Assembly (NCBI GenBank): GCA_015680685.1
Contig: MNCI01033568.1
Span: 81,668-145,667, forward strand
Origin: Gnetum montanum
Lineage: Eukaryota > Streptophyta > Gnetopsida > Gnetales > Gnetaceae
Direction of reading: 5' to 3'
DNA: 64,000 nucleotides
Numbering within the stretch: the stretch's first letter is position 1; each line of letters begins with the position of its first letter. The notes beneath the pieces are model-generated. The model was not told the origin of the DNA and made no database searches. It was given only the letters and a program-made list of their open reading frames with translations. Shown piece by piece: positions 1 through 12,900 of this stretch. The position numbers and the translations under genes are program-made.

Positions 1-284
1 TTACAAGTAGGTATTATAAGGACCGTGTAGATTAGGCAATTAAACAAAATAGGAACTCTCAACAACTCACAGTACTTGGCAAAGTTGGCTGAATCTCTTT
101 AAGATAAGTCATCTATAGTTTACACATAACACAATTGTTTCATTTTTCACAACCGCACACCGCAATAGCACATACACATACTCACATTAACTATTGATTT
201 TATTTGGAGGTATTTGGGCCTTGGGGTTGCCAGAGACTAGCAGGCATCTAAATCCTGTTTGAGGACACTCATTGGCAGTCGCGT
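1..284. other. No recognisable gene; sequence beyond truncated Gy1 LTR
   Basis: AT-rich sequence with no sustained reading frame or recognised domain. The similarity shared between the left and right Gy1 LTRs begins near position 285, so this stretch is probably either the diverged or deleted end of that LTR or the flanking repeat into which it was truncated. Nothing further can be supported. Confidence 0.4.
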
Positions 285-654
285 CCCAAATAGTCACCAA
301 CAAAAAATTTCCAAGCTAAAGGGGAAAAGTTTCCAAGTAAGGGAAAAGTTTTCAAACTGTGTATTTGGTTTCCATGTTGAAATGGAAAAATTCTCTAAAA
401 CCCCCACCCCTCCCATGTTAGGGATAGGTAAGATCTACCCTCTTGCAGGTGTTTTGAGCTTTGAAAAATGTATACCCCTCACAAAACCCATCAAATTACC
501 TTTTTTGGCATTCCAAAAGGCATTTGTGACATCCCAAGCCTAAATATAAACACTAGGTGACCTTTTTCACTTGGGGAATAAGGTTTTAACCACTTATGAT
601 GCATTTTTAGCCCCAAAAGTACAACATATGTGAAATTGCCCATTGTGAATTATA
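285..654 (-). repeat. Partial 3' LTR of gypsy element Gy1
   Basis: This piece is a direct repeat of 19.53-19.947 kb. Both copies share the order of a 'catcaaattac' block, a 'ggcattccaaaagg' block, 'actaggtga', 'ttaaccacttatga' and 'attgcccattgtgaatta'. In minus-strand reading the LTR would start near the TGTAATTC end (here mutated to TATAATTC). The copy is truncated relative to the right-hand LTR because similarity stops near position 285. It follows the integrase of Gy1 in the minus direction, as a 3' LTR should. A short partial duplication of the LTR edge ('ccaaaagta...catatgtga') recurs at about 690-715. Confidence 0.65.
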
Positions 655-849
655 GGTGCCATTACTTAGAGTGAAGTTGTTTTAGGCCCAAAAGTATACA
701 TATGTGATGTTGGGAAAGGCTACTAAGAGTGATGGCACATACAATTCAAGAGGTAAAACAACTTCATAACCATAAACATGGCTATAAGGGATTATGTCAA
801 TTACCATGCAATAGGTTGTTCTATATTGTCAAAGTGCATGGACAAGCCA

Positions 850-1440
850 CTCATGCCACTTTTGCTTGCTATGGTTGAGCATCTTCTTGAAGAAGTTGAT
901 GATAGCCTTGTTGCTTGTTTCTACTTATCCCTTGGGTTGAGGGTAGTAAGGTGATGATAGAAAATTCTTAATGCCTAGGTTGTGATAAAAATCATTGGTT
1001 TCTTAGCTACTAAATTAAGGCCCATTATCCATAACTATGGTCATGGGTATGCCAAAATGAGCTACAATGTTGTCTAGGATAAATTTGCAAACTTGTTTAA
1101 ATGTTGTCTTTCTTAGGGGAATAGCCTCAATGCATTTGTTAAAGTATTCAATTGTAGTGATGATGAAGCTATGTCCTATGATAAATTTAGGCATTATAAG
1201 TTCAATGATATCCAACACCCATCATTGAAATGACCATGTTATCTAGGTTGTATGTAACTTAGTTGGTGATACATGTATTAGGTTGCTATATCATTGGCAT
1301 GTGTCACAATGCATAACCTTTTGCAAGTAGTCATTTTCCATATGGGGCCAATAGTAGCCTAACCATCTAATCTTAGTGGGTCATGGCTCTAAGTCCTATA
1401 TGTCCTCCACAAACACCCTCATGAACCTCCTCTAGCACTG
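850..1440 (-). pseudogene. Gy1 integrase remnant (H2C2 zinc finger and rve core)
   Basis: In an active element integrase joins the retrotransposon cDNA into the host chromosome. On the minus strand, about 1440-1260 reads as the H2C2 zinc-binding region ('GYYWPHMENDYLQKV' followed by 'HCDTCQ'). The catalytic core follows at about 1220-1015, with 'IIGHSFIITTIEYFNKCIEA', 'FGIPMTI' and 'DNGP'; the D of DNGP is the expected second catalytic aspartate. After DNGP the frame is broken by stops and shifts, with traces of the downstream core to about 850. No intact catalytic triad can be read. The domain follows RNase H in the same orientation, which confirms the gypsy order. Confidence 0.8.
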
Positions 1441-1749
1441 TTCTAGCCTCAGTTTTACCTAAGCACTTTAGGAGTATGCCAACATAGGATTATTGACATA
1501 ATGTACTATCACTTACAATGACATACTACTTTGATTGCTTGCATATGGTGTCCTTCTAAGAAGTAGTCAAGCCTTGTGAGGATTCATCATGCATAAGGGA
1601 AAGTTTGATATCATCATACCACTCCTTGGGAGGAGAAGTATGAGTGATAGTCATAAAGATATCCTCAATGTTCTATGTGATGGAAGTAGCATAGCCCATA
1701 GTTAAGGTGGTCAAATTTCTAAACACATCCAACATTGCACTAAGGAATA

Positions 1750-2330
1750 ATGTTGCAATTGCATTAGCTATGGAATTTTCATTTTGAGGTATGTGTTTGA
1801 TATCAATGTCTATGAATTGTTGTAACAACTACTTTCCTAGGGCATAGTAAGGTTTTAAGTTCTTAGCTTTACATGCATAAACTTTGGTTACTTGGTTAAC
1901 CATGAGTTGTGGATCACCTTTGATAGCTAGGCATCTAATTATAGGTCATGAGCTACCATTATCACTCTAATCAAATCCTTGTACTTCACTATGTTGTTGG
2001 TATAGGGGAACCCAAAATGATAGGAAAAGGGTTGGATCTTACCAGATGAAAATGTTATGATGGTAGCAGCACTAGCCCCATGGGTATTTGAAGCTCCATT
2101 TAAGTGCATGACTACATCATAATCCTCAAGTACATGGCTAACTGTATTGATGTGTTCATCAGGGAACTTAAGCTCTATGGTTACTTGGTCATTAATACGT
2201 GAAATTGTGAGTTGTACAGCTATAGCTTGACCTTTTTTAAGGACTAAAATATGTAATATAAGTTGAATTCTATGGTTATGGCTTTTCATTAGGCTATACA
2301 ACTACTTTATTAGATGTTGGTCATTATGGC
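1750..2330 (-). pseudogene. Gy1 RNase H remnant
   Basis: RNase H degrades the RNA strand during reverse transcription. On the minus strand the frame ending near 1939 contains 'VMHLNGASNTHGASAATI' and 'YSYHFGFPYTNNIVKYKDLI'-like text, which corresponds to the plant gypsy pattern of D-G-(S/A) followed by a later 'F.CTNN.AEYEAL' block. The catalytic aspartate of the first motif has become N and the glutamate of AEYEAL has become K, so the enzyme would be inactive. Beyond the stop at 1939 the family pattern continues in fragments to about 1750. Confidence 0.72.
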
Positions 2331-2699
2331 TCTGAGTATGTTATCCTTGCAAATTACATTGACTTGGCTTTTGAAGAGGTAGTGTCTTCATTTCTTCAAG
2401 GAGAAGACTAGCACTAGAGAATACCTCTCTACTAGAGTGTTTCAGGTCTCATGGGCTACTAATGTGTGTCTAAGGTAGTATATAGGCATTTCTATCCCAT
2501 CATCACATTTTTGATAGAGTAAAGAGGCAACAGATGTATCAAAGATGGCAAGATAAATGTAGAATAGTCTACCATCTTGTAGAGGATAGATTATTGGCAA
2601 TTGTGTCAACTCTTGCTTAATGTTTTCAAAGGGCTCTTAGCATTAAGTCATCCACTCATAGTGAACTCCTTTCTTAAGCAAGTGTTGCATGGGTTGTAA

Positions 2700-3400
2700 C
2701 TTATTTGTAAGCCTAGTGATAAACCTACAAATAAACTGTAATCTACCTTGTAATCCCTAAAGCTCTTTAAGGTTGGTAGGTGCTGCCAATTTGGATATGG
2801 CCTTAACCTTATCAAGATTTATGTTGATCCCTACTTTAGAGACTACAAAGCCAAGAATCTTACCTATCTTGACAGCAAAGACACACTTCTTAGGATTAAG
2901 CCTAGGTTCATATTTGATGCACCATTTAGCACAAGATCTAGGTTATTGATATGGTCATCGGCTATCTTAAACTTCATGGCTATTTCAACTACATAAGTAT
3001 TGAGGAAACCTAACATGTAATCACTAAAGACATAGGTCATGGCTCTCTGGTATGTCTCTCTAGCATTCTTAAGGCCAAAGGACATCATGATATAACAAAA
3101 AGTACCACATGGAGTCATAAAGGTCATGCTAAGTTAATGCTCTATGTTGATTCTAATTTGGTTATATCCTAAGAATCCATTCATAAAGGGCAATAAGACA
3201 TGTCTAGTTGTAGGATACTCCCATTTTTCTTAAGAAAGGCCACTATGTTGGACACCCATTCTATGTAATCTACAACCCTAATGAAACTTGCTTGATAGAG
3301 CTTTGAGATTTCATTGCAAACTACCAAGGCCAAACTATTTCAGCAAAAAGTACAAAAGATAAAGGGTCCAGTATGATATGTTCGACTAGACATGGGTCTA
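2700..3400 (-). pseudogene. Gy1 reverse transcriptase remnant
   Basis: Reverse transcriptase copies element RNA into DNA. The minus strand reads 'MTFMTPCGTFCYIMMSFGLK' followed by 'NARETYQRAMTYVF', matching the gypsy RT 'F.TP.G.F.Y.VMPFGLKNA.ATYQR.M..IF' block. The catalytic YVDD that should follow is here 'TYVVEI', so both catalytic aspartates are lost. The 'LNPKKCVFG'-like region decays into frameshifts near 2870. Upstream, at 3360-3190, 'SFIRVVDYIEWVSNIVAF' corresponds to the N-terminal 'W.ANIVPV.KKNG' block. Confidence 0.82.
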
Positions 3401-3785
3401 GGCATGAAATATCTTCATATGAATAAGAAAATTACTTAATGTTATCTTGTAAGACTTTGGTGATGTCTTGGGTACATTGAGGCTCTAGTGAGGAACTTAG
3501 TTTAAGGGTTTTCTCCTCACTACTATGTCTTGTGACAGGAACCTCAACTAAAGGGTCTTTGATTATGTCTCTTACTTCTAAGTCAAGTGTTTTAACTAGG
3601 TTTTTAGGTCATTCTATAGTTTTCTCTATTGAGGCTATGTGATCTACAAGACTCTCAGGCTCAAGATGTAGGTAATCATAGTCAATACACTATTTAATAT
3701 CACTGTGGGGTCCATGTAGACACAAAGGAAAACTTATTTTCTCCTAGGTATTCATACTTTAATCTTGAACCTTAACCAACAACAT
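3400..3785 (-). pseudogene. Gy1 pol linker upstream of RT
   Basis: Minus-strand translation gives acidic, low-complexity linker text such as 'IDYDYLHLEPESLVDHIASI' with several stops. This resembles the protease-RT spacer of Tat-type elements. Similarity to pol stops near 3785, where the unassigned 10-kb block begins. Confidence 0.45.
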
Positions 3786-3984
3786 ATTAAGTAGCACTTT
3801 CATAAAAGTGAATAAATAATGTTAAAATGCCATAAAACACATGCAAATCTAATGCAATCGAGGCCATCCAAGGTCATCAATGAAATAAGGTCAATTTGGA
3901 AAAGTGAAATGAAGGTGAAAAAAGGTCAAACAAGGAAAAGTAAAAGGATTAAGGCTACAAATGATTAATAAATTTCACAATTTT

Positions 3985-4075
3985 GCTAGTTTAAGGCCTT
4001 AGTGGGTTATGATGCTAGTTTCTAGTCTTGGTGGACTATGATGCAACTTTAAGGCCTTAGCAAGACATGGTCATA
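3985..4075. repeat. Short ~29-bp minisatellite, left edge of the block
   Basis: About three diverged units built on 'gctagttt...ccttggtggactatgat' are visible. Another trace occurs at about 4335-4365. The motif resembles the minisatellite at 13440-13585 near the opposite edge of the same block. Confidence 0.5.
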
Positions 4076-4599
4076 TGGTGTCAAATAATGGTCAAGGAAG
4101 GTCAAACCACATTATTTAATACAATTTAAAGGTTAAACAAGAAAAAATAGAGTTGTAATGATACAAAAAATGAACATATAATGTTTTATAAAGGCCATAA
4201 AAGGTTAGCAATGTTTACAAGGCAACACAAGTTCAGAATCAAGCCAACATTTCATAATAAGTAAAAAATCAAGAAAATTAGGCTATATATGATAACGTTT
4301 ATTTAATATAGGTCAAAAATGATTATGATTTGCTAATTTCAACCCTTAGTGAGCCATGTTTTGAGGCCACAGGGCTATTAGGTAAGTTTAGGCATTAATC
4401 ATAGCTATTTTTTGGCTGTTTAGATCCAGAAATCAAGTGTTTTGAGGCTTCCACACTAGGCTCAACATGGGAGGAAAATAATTTTTAGGATGCTTACAAG
4501 TCAAAAATTGAGGTCTTGGGACCTTCCCAAGGTAGCATAGGATCAGATCCATCAAAAGTACATTCTCAGATGTTTGTAAAGACTAAAAAGTAGGTTCTA

Positions 4600-7500
4600 A
4601 AATCTTTTCCCTAGTTTCCACGCTAACTAATGTGGAAAAGAGGGGGTTTAGCATGGAAAACCAAAATCCAAGTGAAAATGAGATAAAACATGGTCAAACA
4701 AGTGGCTAGAGTCCAAATCTAGAACTTATGCATCTCTTAGCTTCATTTTGAGGTAATTTGAGTTTATTTTAAGGGTCAATAGGTGTTGAAATGGCTTTCT
4801 CCCCTTTTTCCACATTGGGCATAGTATCCTCAACATGGAAAAATAGGGGGATACTTATTTTATGATTTCAAAGTAATTTTGAGCACTTTGACTAGTTTTC
4901 TAGGCCCCTAGGAATGCAGACTTTGATTTTGCAACTTTCTGGCTGATTTTGGGCATGTTTGAAGGCTATTTAATGGTACTTAAGGGCTTCCCCCTATCTC
5001 CATGCTAGGGGAGTTACTCTAGTATGGAGGAAGAAATAATCTTAGATCTAGGCTAATTCAGGTCATAATCAACTATGCACGTTACCTTCCGAAGTTACCA
5101 AGGTTAAGGGCTATGGATCCATATCAAAATTTACCAGTTTTCATAATCCCTAAGTGGCTTTTTAGCTTTCCTCCTTTCTTCCATGTTGGGAATAGAGAGC
5201 TTAGTGTTGAAAACAAGGTTCAATGGATCTTTGACCATATAGGATTAGTTTTGTAAAGTTTAAGAGCTCCAATAGTTGCTACTAGGGTTCTAAACTCCAT
5301 CAAAGGCAATTTGATGTCATTTTAAGGTGTTCAGGAGTACCAAACAAGCCCCTCCTTGAGTTTCCATGCTAGGGAAGCTACTCTCAGCATGGAAAATGGA
5401 TCACCAATGTGTAAGAACCATGAATCTTAGATCTAGGTGAATTTTGACCTTAATCGACTTTGCATGTCAACCTCTAGGGCTACTAGGGTTGAGGACTAGG
5501 GTTTGGTGTTACGTTTTGGTAACCTTGAGTGTTTCTAAGTCTCTTTTTGGAAATTTCTACTTCTTTTCATGCTAGGGATGGAGAGATCTACATGGAAAAT
5601 AAAGGGGAATGGATTTCTGACCTTCTAACACTATTTTCTCAAAGTTTGAAAGCTCCAAATGATGTTTGCAGGGTCCTAGAGCACATACAAGTTTGGTTAA
5701 TGTAGTTATGAATGTTAAATTGTTTTTCCCCTTAATTTTCATGCTAAGAAACATGTAAGGAGGAATTCGTAGTGTGGAGAAACTATAAAACCTAGATCTA
5801 GCCTAGGTTTGACTTCAATCGACCACACATGTCAGCCTTTGGGGCTACCAAGGTTAAAGACTATGGTTTGGAGTTAAAACTGGTCATTTTAAAGGTTTTT
5901 AAAGTGGTTTTTGAACTTTCCCCCCTTTTACCACTTTGGGAATTCCATGCTCAACGTGAAAAAAATGGGGAAAATATTTTTGATGCTTTTTGACCACTTT
6001 CAACCATGCATGTATTTTCACAAGGTTGCTGGCAATGATGGTCAATGTCTGGTATCAAAATTTAGTTGTCTTGAAGGTTGATTAGTGGTTTTTTGGCTTT
6101 CCAATTTTTTCCACACTAAAGATTCCATGATCAATGTGGAAAAATTAGGGAAAATATTTTTGATAATTTTGGCCACTTTTAATCATGCTTGTAGGTTTCT
6201 AAGGTTGCTGTCAATGATGGTTGCTACTTAATATCAAAATCTTGTTGTTTCAAGGTTAATAAGATATTTTTTTTGACTTTTTCCCATTTTTCCATTCTAG
6301 GGCTTCCATTCTCAACATGTTAAAATGGGGGAAAAGATTTTTAATCACTTCTAATCACTTTTGAACATGCATGTAGGATTCCTAGGTTGCTGGCAATGAC
6401 TGCTAACATCTAATGTTAAGATTTGGTTTTTTCAAGGTTTCTAAGATATGTTTTGAACTTCTTCCACTTTTTCCACTTTGGGGTTTTTATGCAAAATGTG
6501 GAAAAATTTTGGAAAATCTTTTTGGTCACTTTCAAGCATGCATGCATGTTCACAGGGTTACCAATGTGGCTTGTTGCCATCCTACATTGAAATTTCACTG
6601 TTTCAAGGATAATAAGGTATTTTTTAAGCTTCCCCCCATTTTTCCACACTAGGGCTTCCATGCTTAACGTGGAAAATTTTGGAAAAATCCTTTTTGATCA
6701 TTTTGAATCTATCTAGCCATGCATGAGTGCCCATAAGGTTGCTGACATTGGTCATCAATGCCTACAGTCAAGATCTAGTCATTTTGGGGGTTGTGAGGGG
6801 GAATTTTAGGCTTCGCTCATTTCTTTCATGCTAAGTATGGAAGTCTCAGCAGAGAAAAGTTCCCCTTAGTGGAAAAATTTAGATCTAGACAAAATCAATA
6901 GCCGATAAACCATGCATGTTAACCTCTAGGGTTGCCAGTGTCAATGGTCAATGTTTGGTATCAAGATTTGATAGTTTGGAGGCTTCTAACTAGCTCATGC
7001 AATTTACCCCCTTTCTTTCATGCTAGGAATGTTGGTCCCATCATGGATGAGAGGGGGATGATTATTTTGTACCATTTTTGATCCATGTTGTGGATGTTGG
7101 AAGTGTTAAAGGGTTCCAATAGGATATAGGGGTTACTGGTCATCAAGAAATAGTCATTAGGTCATCAATTTGGGTCATTTTTGGCTTCCTCCATCTCTAC
7201 ACACTGAGGATGAGAGGCTCAATGTTGAAGAAGTCTCACCTAGTATGGAAAACACCAAATCTTAGGTTTTTATTAGTTTTGACTAGTTTTTTCTAGGTTT
7301 GGTGAGGTCTCAAGGTTGTCAAAAATGCTTAGAGGGGCCCTAGGTAATGTGGGGCCTACTTTGGAATCAAAATTTTGCTAAATGAGTGTTGGGAGGTATG
7401 AGTGAGTGTTACCCTTCCTTATTCCATGCTAGGCATTGTTGCCCTAGCATGAAAATCCATGGTACTTAGCCATGTTCATGTTTTGTCTAAATTTGAGAAC

Positions 7501-7620
7501 CTAGGGTTGAAAAAGGTAAGTCTAGGTTACTAAAAATAGAAAGATATTTGCAAGTCTAACTAATTTATAAATGATAAACATGTTTCCATGCTGGGCATGG
7601 TATTCCCAAAGTGGATGCAT
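4600..7620. repeat. Array of about 17 diverged ~180-195-bp repeats, each with a potential hairpin
   Basis: A core recurs near 4614, 4805, 4990, 5170, 5360, 5560, 5730, 5925, 6105, 6285, 6465, 6640, 6820, 7010, 7190, 7420 and 7585. In the clearest units it reads 'tttccatgctaggg', a loop of 10-20 bases, then 'ctcagcatggaaaa', so the two halves can pair ('ccatgct' with 'agcatgg'). Between cores a second conserved block is seen ('catgcatgt.....ttgctggcaatgatgg', about 6000-6960). The spacing is regular but the sequence is strongly diverged. Related 'ttccatgct' and 'tttccaagct' motifs occur in the Gy1 LTRs (300-420 and 19.4-19.7 kb), linking the array to the element. No coding potential is seen. 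Confidence 0.7.
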
Positions 7621-8059
7621 GGGAGTAAGGTTGCCATAATGTCTTAAGTGTCAAAATTATTAAAACTCTTAGTGTTGATGCAAGTTTGCTTAAAAGGAAA
7701 GGCGTAGGGTGGGGCCCTCAATCCAAATATTTAAAATTTTGAAAAGTAAAATTGTTTCCTCCCCTAAAACCAATTTGAACTAAACTTTTTCCCCTTTTTC
7801 TTCAGTGTACTTGTAGTCATGGTGCACTGAACTAGCATATGGTGTTTCCTTTAGGTTTTAGATGGGTTTTATAAGTCAAATTTTTCAAATTTTGATAAAA
7901 ATTGTCATTATTCAATAATAACACATTGGAGGAGAGCTCTAGTAGAGATTCTTGTGGTAGCACAACTAATCTTCAACATGGAAGCCTTCCATCTCCCTTG
8001 TAGCTAGCATAGAACTCTTATCTTTTTCTAATTTCTCTCTTTTCCAGTGTTGAGCTTAC

Positions 8060-11000
8060 CATGGCACCAAAATAGAGGGGAGGAGAGAGTAAGAACCCCA
8101 CAATACAAAGGATGGATGAGCACTCTAGGGAGTTATAAAATATTCCTAGGCATATCTCCATTTAGGCCCCATCTATCATTACTCCAAATTAGGTAATTCT
8201 ACCTGTTTCTACCTTTGTTTTTTGTGATTTTTCTACTTTTTTGTTTTCTAGATATTAAGGCAATGTTTTTCAGATCTACTCTAGTAGAGGGACTAAAATG
8301 GAATTTTGATAAAATTACATCTCCTATTTTGGCTAATCCCATGTAGATCTATAGTTTTTTTATCACTTTAGCTTTTGTAGATTTGATTTTTAAAACATGG
8401 CTTGTTATTTTGTGCTTTTTTCTGACAATGTTAAGGTATGGCCATTTTTTTAGATGTAGGCCTTAGGGTTTGTTAAAATTAAATTTTATCAAAATCCTAA
8501 CCCATTATTTTTATGTGAATTTAAATGGGTTTAAATGGTTTCAGTTGCTTTGACCATTTTAATGGCTATGTGAAATTTAGGCTTTGAGATTTTTGAAGTT
8601 TTTCTATGAAAAAGAAAATTAGGTTGTGTGTTTTTTCTTGGTGAAATAGCTACATGTTTGTAAAATTAAAGGTTATGGGTTTATAGCTCTTTGTTTAATC
8701 TTTCTGATGGTTTTTATCTTGTTTAATTTTGTTTTGAGATGAGGAGGTTATGGTTGTTTTTCTAATGTTGCCTAGTTATGTTATTTGTGTTGCTTTTGTA
8801 ATTTCATGTAGATTTGTGAAATTTTCATTAAAAAATGGAAATTATTTTGCTATTTTCTAGCCATGGATAAATAGGCTTTGCCTTTAGCTTTCTAATGCAG
8901 GTAGAATCACTCTGATTGGACCTAAAACAAATTTTTTATGAATTTTTTGCTATGGCTATGTGAATCATGACAAAACTCAAGATTGTAGTACATTGCCAAA
9001 AATAGAAGTGGTTGATATGCTTAATTTCGCTTTTTAAAGAAGAGTAAAAGATTTTTCTATTTTAAAAAAGTTTTTATTATGGCTTCATGGATTTTTCTAA
9101 TTTTATCATGCTTTTTCCTAAATTTGTACATAATTTAGATGTCTTTCCCAAATTTATGCATGCTTTGCATAATTGTGATGTTTTTACTAAACTTATGCTT
9201 GTTTTTTTTTCAAATTTAAGCATTATTTAGTGCTTTTTCTAAAATATATGCATAATTTATACTTAGATATAGTTTTTTTTATAAAGGCTATAAAATATGA
9301 TAATAATGCTTTTATGGAAATTTTCAAGCTAATTTAGATAAACATCTAAGAGCTTTTTATAGAGGCTAATTTCACCTCTGACTTAGGAAGTTTTTTTCTA
9401 AATTTATTCAGAAATTCTAATTGGTCATGATGCAAGGATATGCAAGGTTTTAATAATGTTTTCTCATGAAGTCACTTAGACTAATTTAGATAAACACCTT
9501 AGAGCTTTTTATAGGGGCTAATTTCACCTCCAACTAGATGTTTTCCAAACTTGTTAAGAAATTCTAATTGGTTGTAATTTTTTTTTTTTGTTTCATGCAG
9601 GGTATTCTTGAAGCCTATTCTCATTATAGTGGAGATGGTTGGCATTTTGTGCTATATTGGTCATCCCAAAACCAATACTCCACCACAAGGCATGCCCCTT
9701 GGGAAGCTTTCATTATGGTTTTGGCCTGGGCAAGGGACTTTCTTACCTACCTCCTTAGGAACCTTGGCATGATGCTATGGTCACACTTGTCTATGGATGT
9801 AGCCAAAGTTGTTGTGGAGACCTTGTTGCCTCAAGCACCTAGACTGATTACCAAGTATATTATGGGCAAACTAGTTCCTAAGACTATAGGGGGAACCACA
9901 GATGCCATAAGTTCATGCTACCTTTTGGAGATCTAAATGATGCTAGATTATAGTTAGTATAATACTAACAATACCCTAATGGTGGTGCATAGAGCCCACA
10001 CATTATCCTAGAACCTTCCCAGCATTGTGTATCATCTACAAGGTTAAACATGATTATTATACTATTTTTATGATTTTGGTTTGATTACCCTACATAACTT
10101 CAATAATTTAACTTCTTGTAGGTACAAGGTTAATGATAAGGGCTTCATCATTAATGACCAATCCTGGTAGTGACTGAAATTTTTTTGGATGAATTCACCA
10201 AGAGTTCCCAAATCAGAGCTACTATGCATCAATAGTTATGAGGGGACTTTCATGAATGCACCACTAGGTTCAACATTATATACAAGAAGTGCAAGGATGA
10301 TAAGACAATGCATAGGTGGTGGGTAGATGTCGATGGCATGGATCAGACCCTTGTAGTTGGAACCTCCACATCACAAAAGAAAAGTAAAGGTAAACATGTA
10401 GCTTCTAGTGTTTTATGGTGTTAAGTGTTTTACTGCTTCTCTTGGTTATTAAAATTTCTCATCTGGATGCTAACCTTTGGTTATTACTTTGCAAGACCTT
10501 CCACCTCAGCTAACATCACTATACCACTTTCATGTTCATGTCATGAGGAAATCCTCATCCTGAAGTTTGGTGATGTAGCATTAGCATAGAAATGGCTAAA
10601 GGGGTAGGCATGTAGATACATTCAAGAAAACATCCAACATGTAGGTTTTATGACACCTATTCCTTTCATCCCTACTACAAAGATGTTGCATGTTATCAAC
10701 TCCTTTAATGAGGGGGTTGGTCGCTTTAGCACCATCATCCAAGGTGTTAAGGTGAATATTGATATAGGTGCTAGCCTCTTTCATGACTTGTTTGGGGTCC
10801 TTGCTTATGGAGCCAAGGTTCCTATTAGGATAGTGAGGGAATCAAGTCATCATGAGGAATTTCTAGAGTGGCTTAGTGCCAACATGGGCCACTCTAAAAT
10901 TTTGATGGATAGCTTCATGAATCTTGGTGCAAAGGAATCATATCTTTTGTTTTAGTCTCATGCATTCCCCAAACTACTATCACAAAATAAGGTAATCAGC

Positions 11001-12900
11001 CCAGCATAGGGATGAACCTTTAAGAGATTCTTAGACTCCATGTTAACACCTCTACAATAATCCATATGCACTTTACATTTTTCATAGGTTATCTAAAGAG
11101 GTTTGTGGAGTCTCTAGTGGTGTATAGGAATGGACTATGGCTTTCCCAAGATCCAAGCCAACTTTATAAGCCTTGGATAAAGCAAATTTATCCAATAGTA
11201 TAGGCCTAGAACCCACTAGATTGAATGGATGAAATTTTATCCATCAGCACTAAGAATCTTGATGTTAGGCCACATGAGTCTCCTAATAATATTGATAATG
11301 ATGAGCCCCTCTCATTTCCTACTAGTATTAAGGATGTTAAATGATGGTGCATGGAGGCCAAAGGGGTAGCTAGAGAGAAACTCAAGAGGCCCATGAAGGA
11401 GGCACCCCCAGTATCAAATCAATCCAGCCATGAAGAAGCTTAAGTTTAAGCTTAAGCCATCACAACAAATAGTTGTAGGTATGATTTGTTTAACTTTGTG
11501 TAGTTCATAGTTTAAAATTCTCTAGCTACTTTATTGTTTTTATGTGTTGACTAGTTTTCTATGTGCTATGCTTGTGGATAAGTGTTAAGTTATAGCAACC
11601 CAAGCTGGTGTGGAGCCAAAACAAAGACATGCAAAAGAGGCACTCCTAAAGCAACCTATGGCTGAAGGACTTATAGATGTAGGTATATAGGATTTAGATA
11701 CATTGTTTGATGAGGTAGTATTAGGTACCTCGCCCATCATTATCCTAGAGGAGGAGGAGCTAGGTATGCTTATGCCTCACTACTTTCATTACATCTTATT
11801 GGTTACAATTGGTTGTCATGCTAACCTTTCAATGATGTTTATGCTTACAGTAGTTCCTAAGCCACTAGCGCAAACTCCCATCCTTGAGTTTTGTGTGAAA
11901 CCATGGGTAGAGACACTAGACAAAGTGGAGTGCTTGTATGAGATGGCTAAGGGTATCATTGAATGATTGCATCAGGTTGCACCTGAGATAGTTAAGGATT
12001 TTGTTTTATGTGCTTCAATCATAGGCTTTGTTTGCATCATGGCTATTTAAGGTTATGTCTTATGATTGCATTTTATGCTTTATGCAATGCTATCCATGGA
12101 GTGAAACTCTAGCAAAGACATGAAGGTATAATCCTTGCCTAGACTTTCATCTAACTTTTCTAGTATACCCATGAAGCTATACGACATTGCCACTAACTTA
12201 GCAATGTCATGCACAACAGCTTCATGGGAGCTAGAGAGGTCCAATGAATTCCTATGGGATGAATTTGTGACCTTAAGGGAAAAGATTCAAAGGCAAGAGG
12301 ATACAATTAGGAATCTCTAAGACTGTAAAGCCTTTGTGGAAGCCCAAGTGACTAACTCAAGGAAGTTACAAACAAAGGAGTTCACATGAATCCACTATTG
12401 GGATGTCATTTAGGACAAAGTAGTAGTCCTATTGGAGATGGCAAAGTAATGTATGTAGATGGACCTCATCTCCCAAAAGGTTAAGAACTAAAATGATCAT
12501 TGTGCTTAAATCCTAGAGTGGGGCAAGACACAAAAGGTTCACAAGTGTCCATATAAGGCCAATTGTGAGGCCTACCTAAAGGGGCTTAAGGAGGAGTTGA
12601 TTGAATGACACAAGAGAGAGCTGTTCATTTAGGGAATCTAGGTAGAGAGTGCTTATTAACTCTTTGAAAGCACTCTCAAGGTGAAGTAATCCCCTACTCT
12701 TTAGATCACTACCATTGTAGATGAGACTACTACAACTACTATTACTCATGAGCCTCCTACTTGGACTCCTATAAATAGATCTGACATTTCTTTTGGCATT
12801 TATCTTAGGGATGTTGACTAGGTCAACATGATGAAGGACCAAATCCTCCATCGTTTGGAGGGAGTCATTCCCCATCTACCCTCAGAAGTGATGAAACTAG
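8060..12900 (+). pseudogene. Decayed plus-strand reading frame, unidentified, possibly antisense ORF of a retroelement
   Basis: An ATG at 8060 opens 'MAPK' and is followed quickly by a stop. The best preserved stretches are 9568-9936 (reading 'DGWHFVLYWSSQNQYSTTRH', 'VAKVVVETLLPQ' and 'GGTTDAISSCYL'), about 10190-10390 (reading 'NIIYKKCKDDKTMHRWWVDV'), 10650-10955 (reading 'MLHVINSFNEGVGRFSTII') and 12135-12320 (a charged helix ending 'TLREKIQRQEDTIRNL'). AT-rich, intron-like stretches lie between them, for example after 'gtaaacatgtag' at about 10391. It lies antisense to Gy1. I recognise no domain. The common MAPK start and the coiled-coil C-terminus suggest kinship with the minus-strand frame at 20.15-22.93 kb. 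Confidence 0.45.

Noticed and set aside
6413-6661. Frames on both strands in the 190-bp repeat array
   Set aside because: They coincide with one hairpin-bearing repeat unit; mirrored frames on both strands reflect the inverted-repeat structure, not coding.
4600-7620. CRISPR-like regularly spaced repeats
   Set aside because: The units are ~190 bp, strongly diverged and in a plant retroelement context; no short identical repeats with unique spacers.
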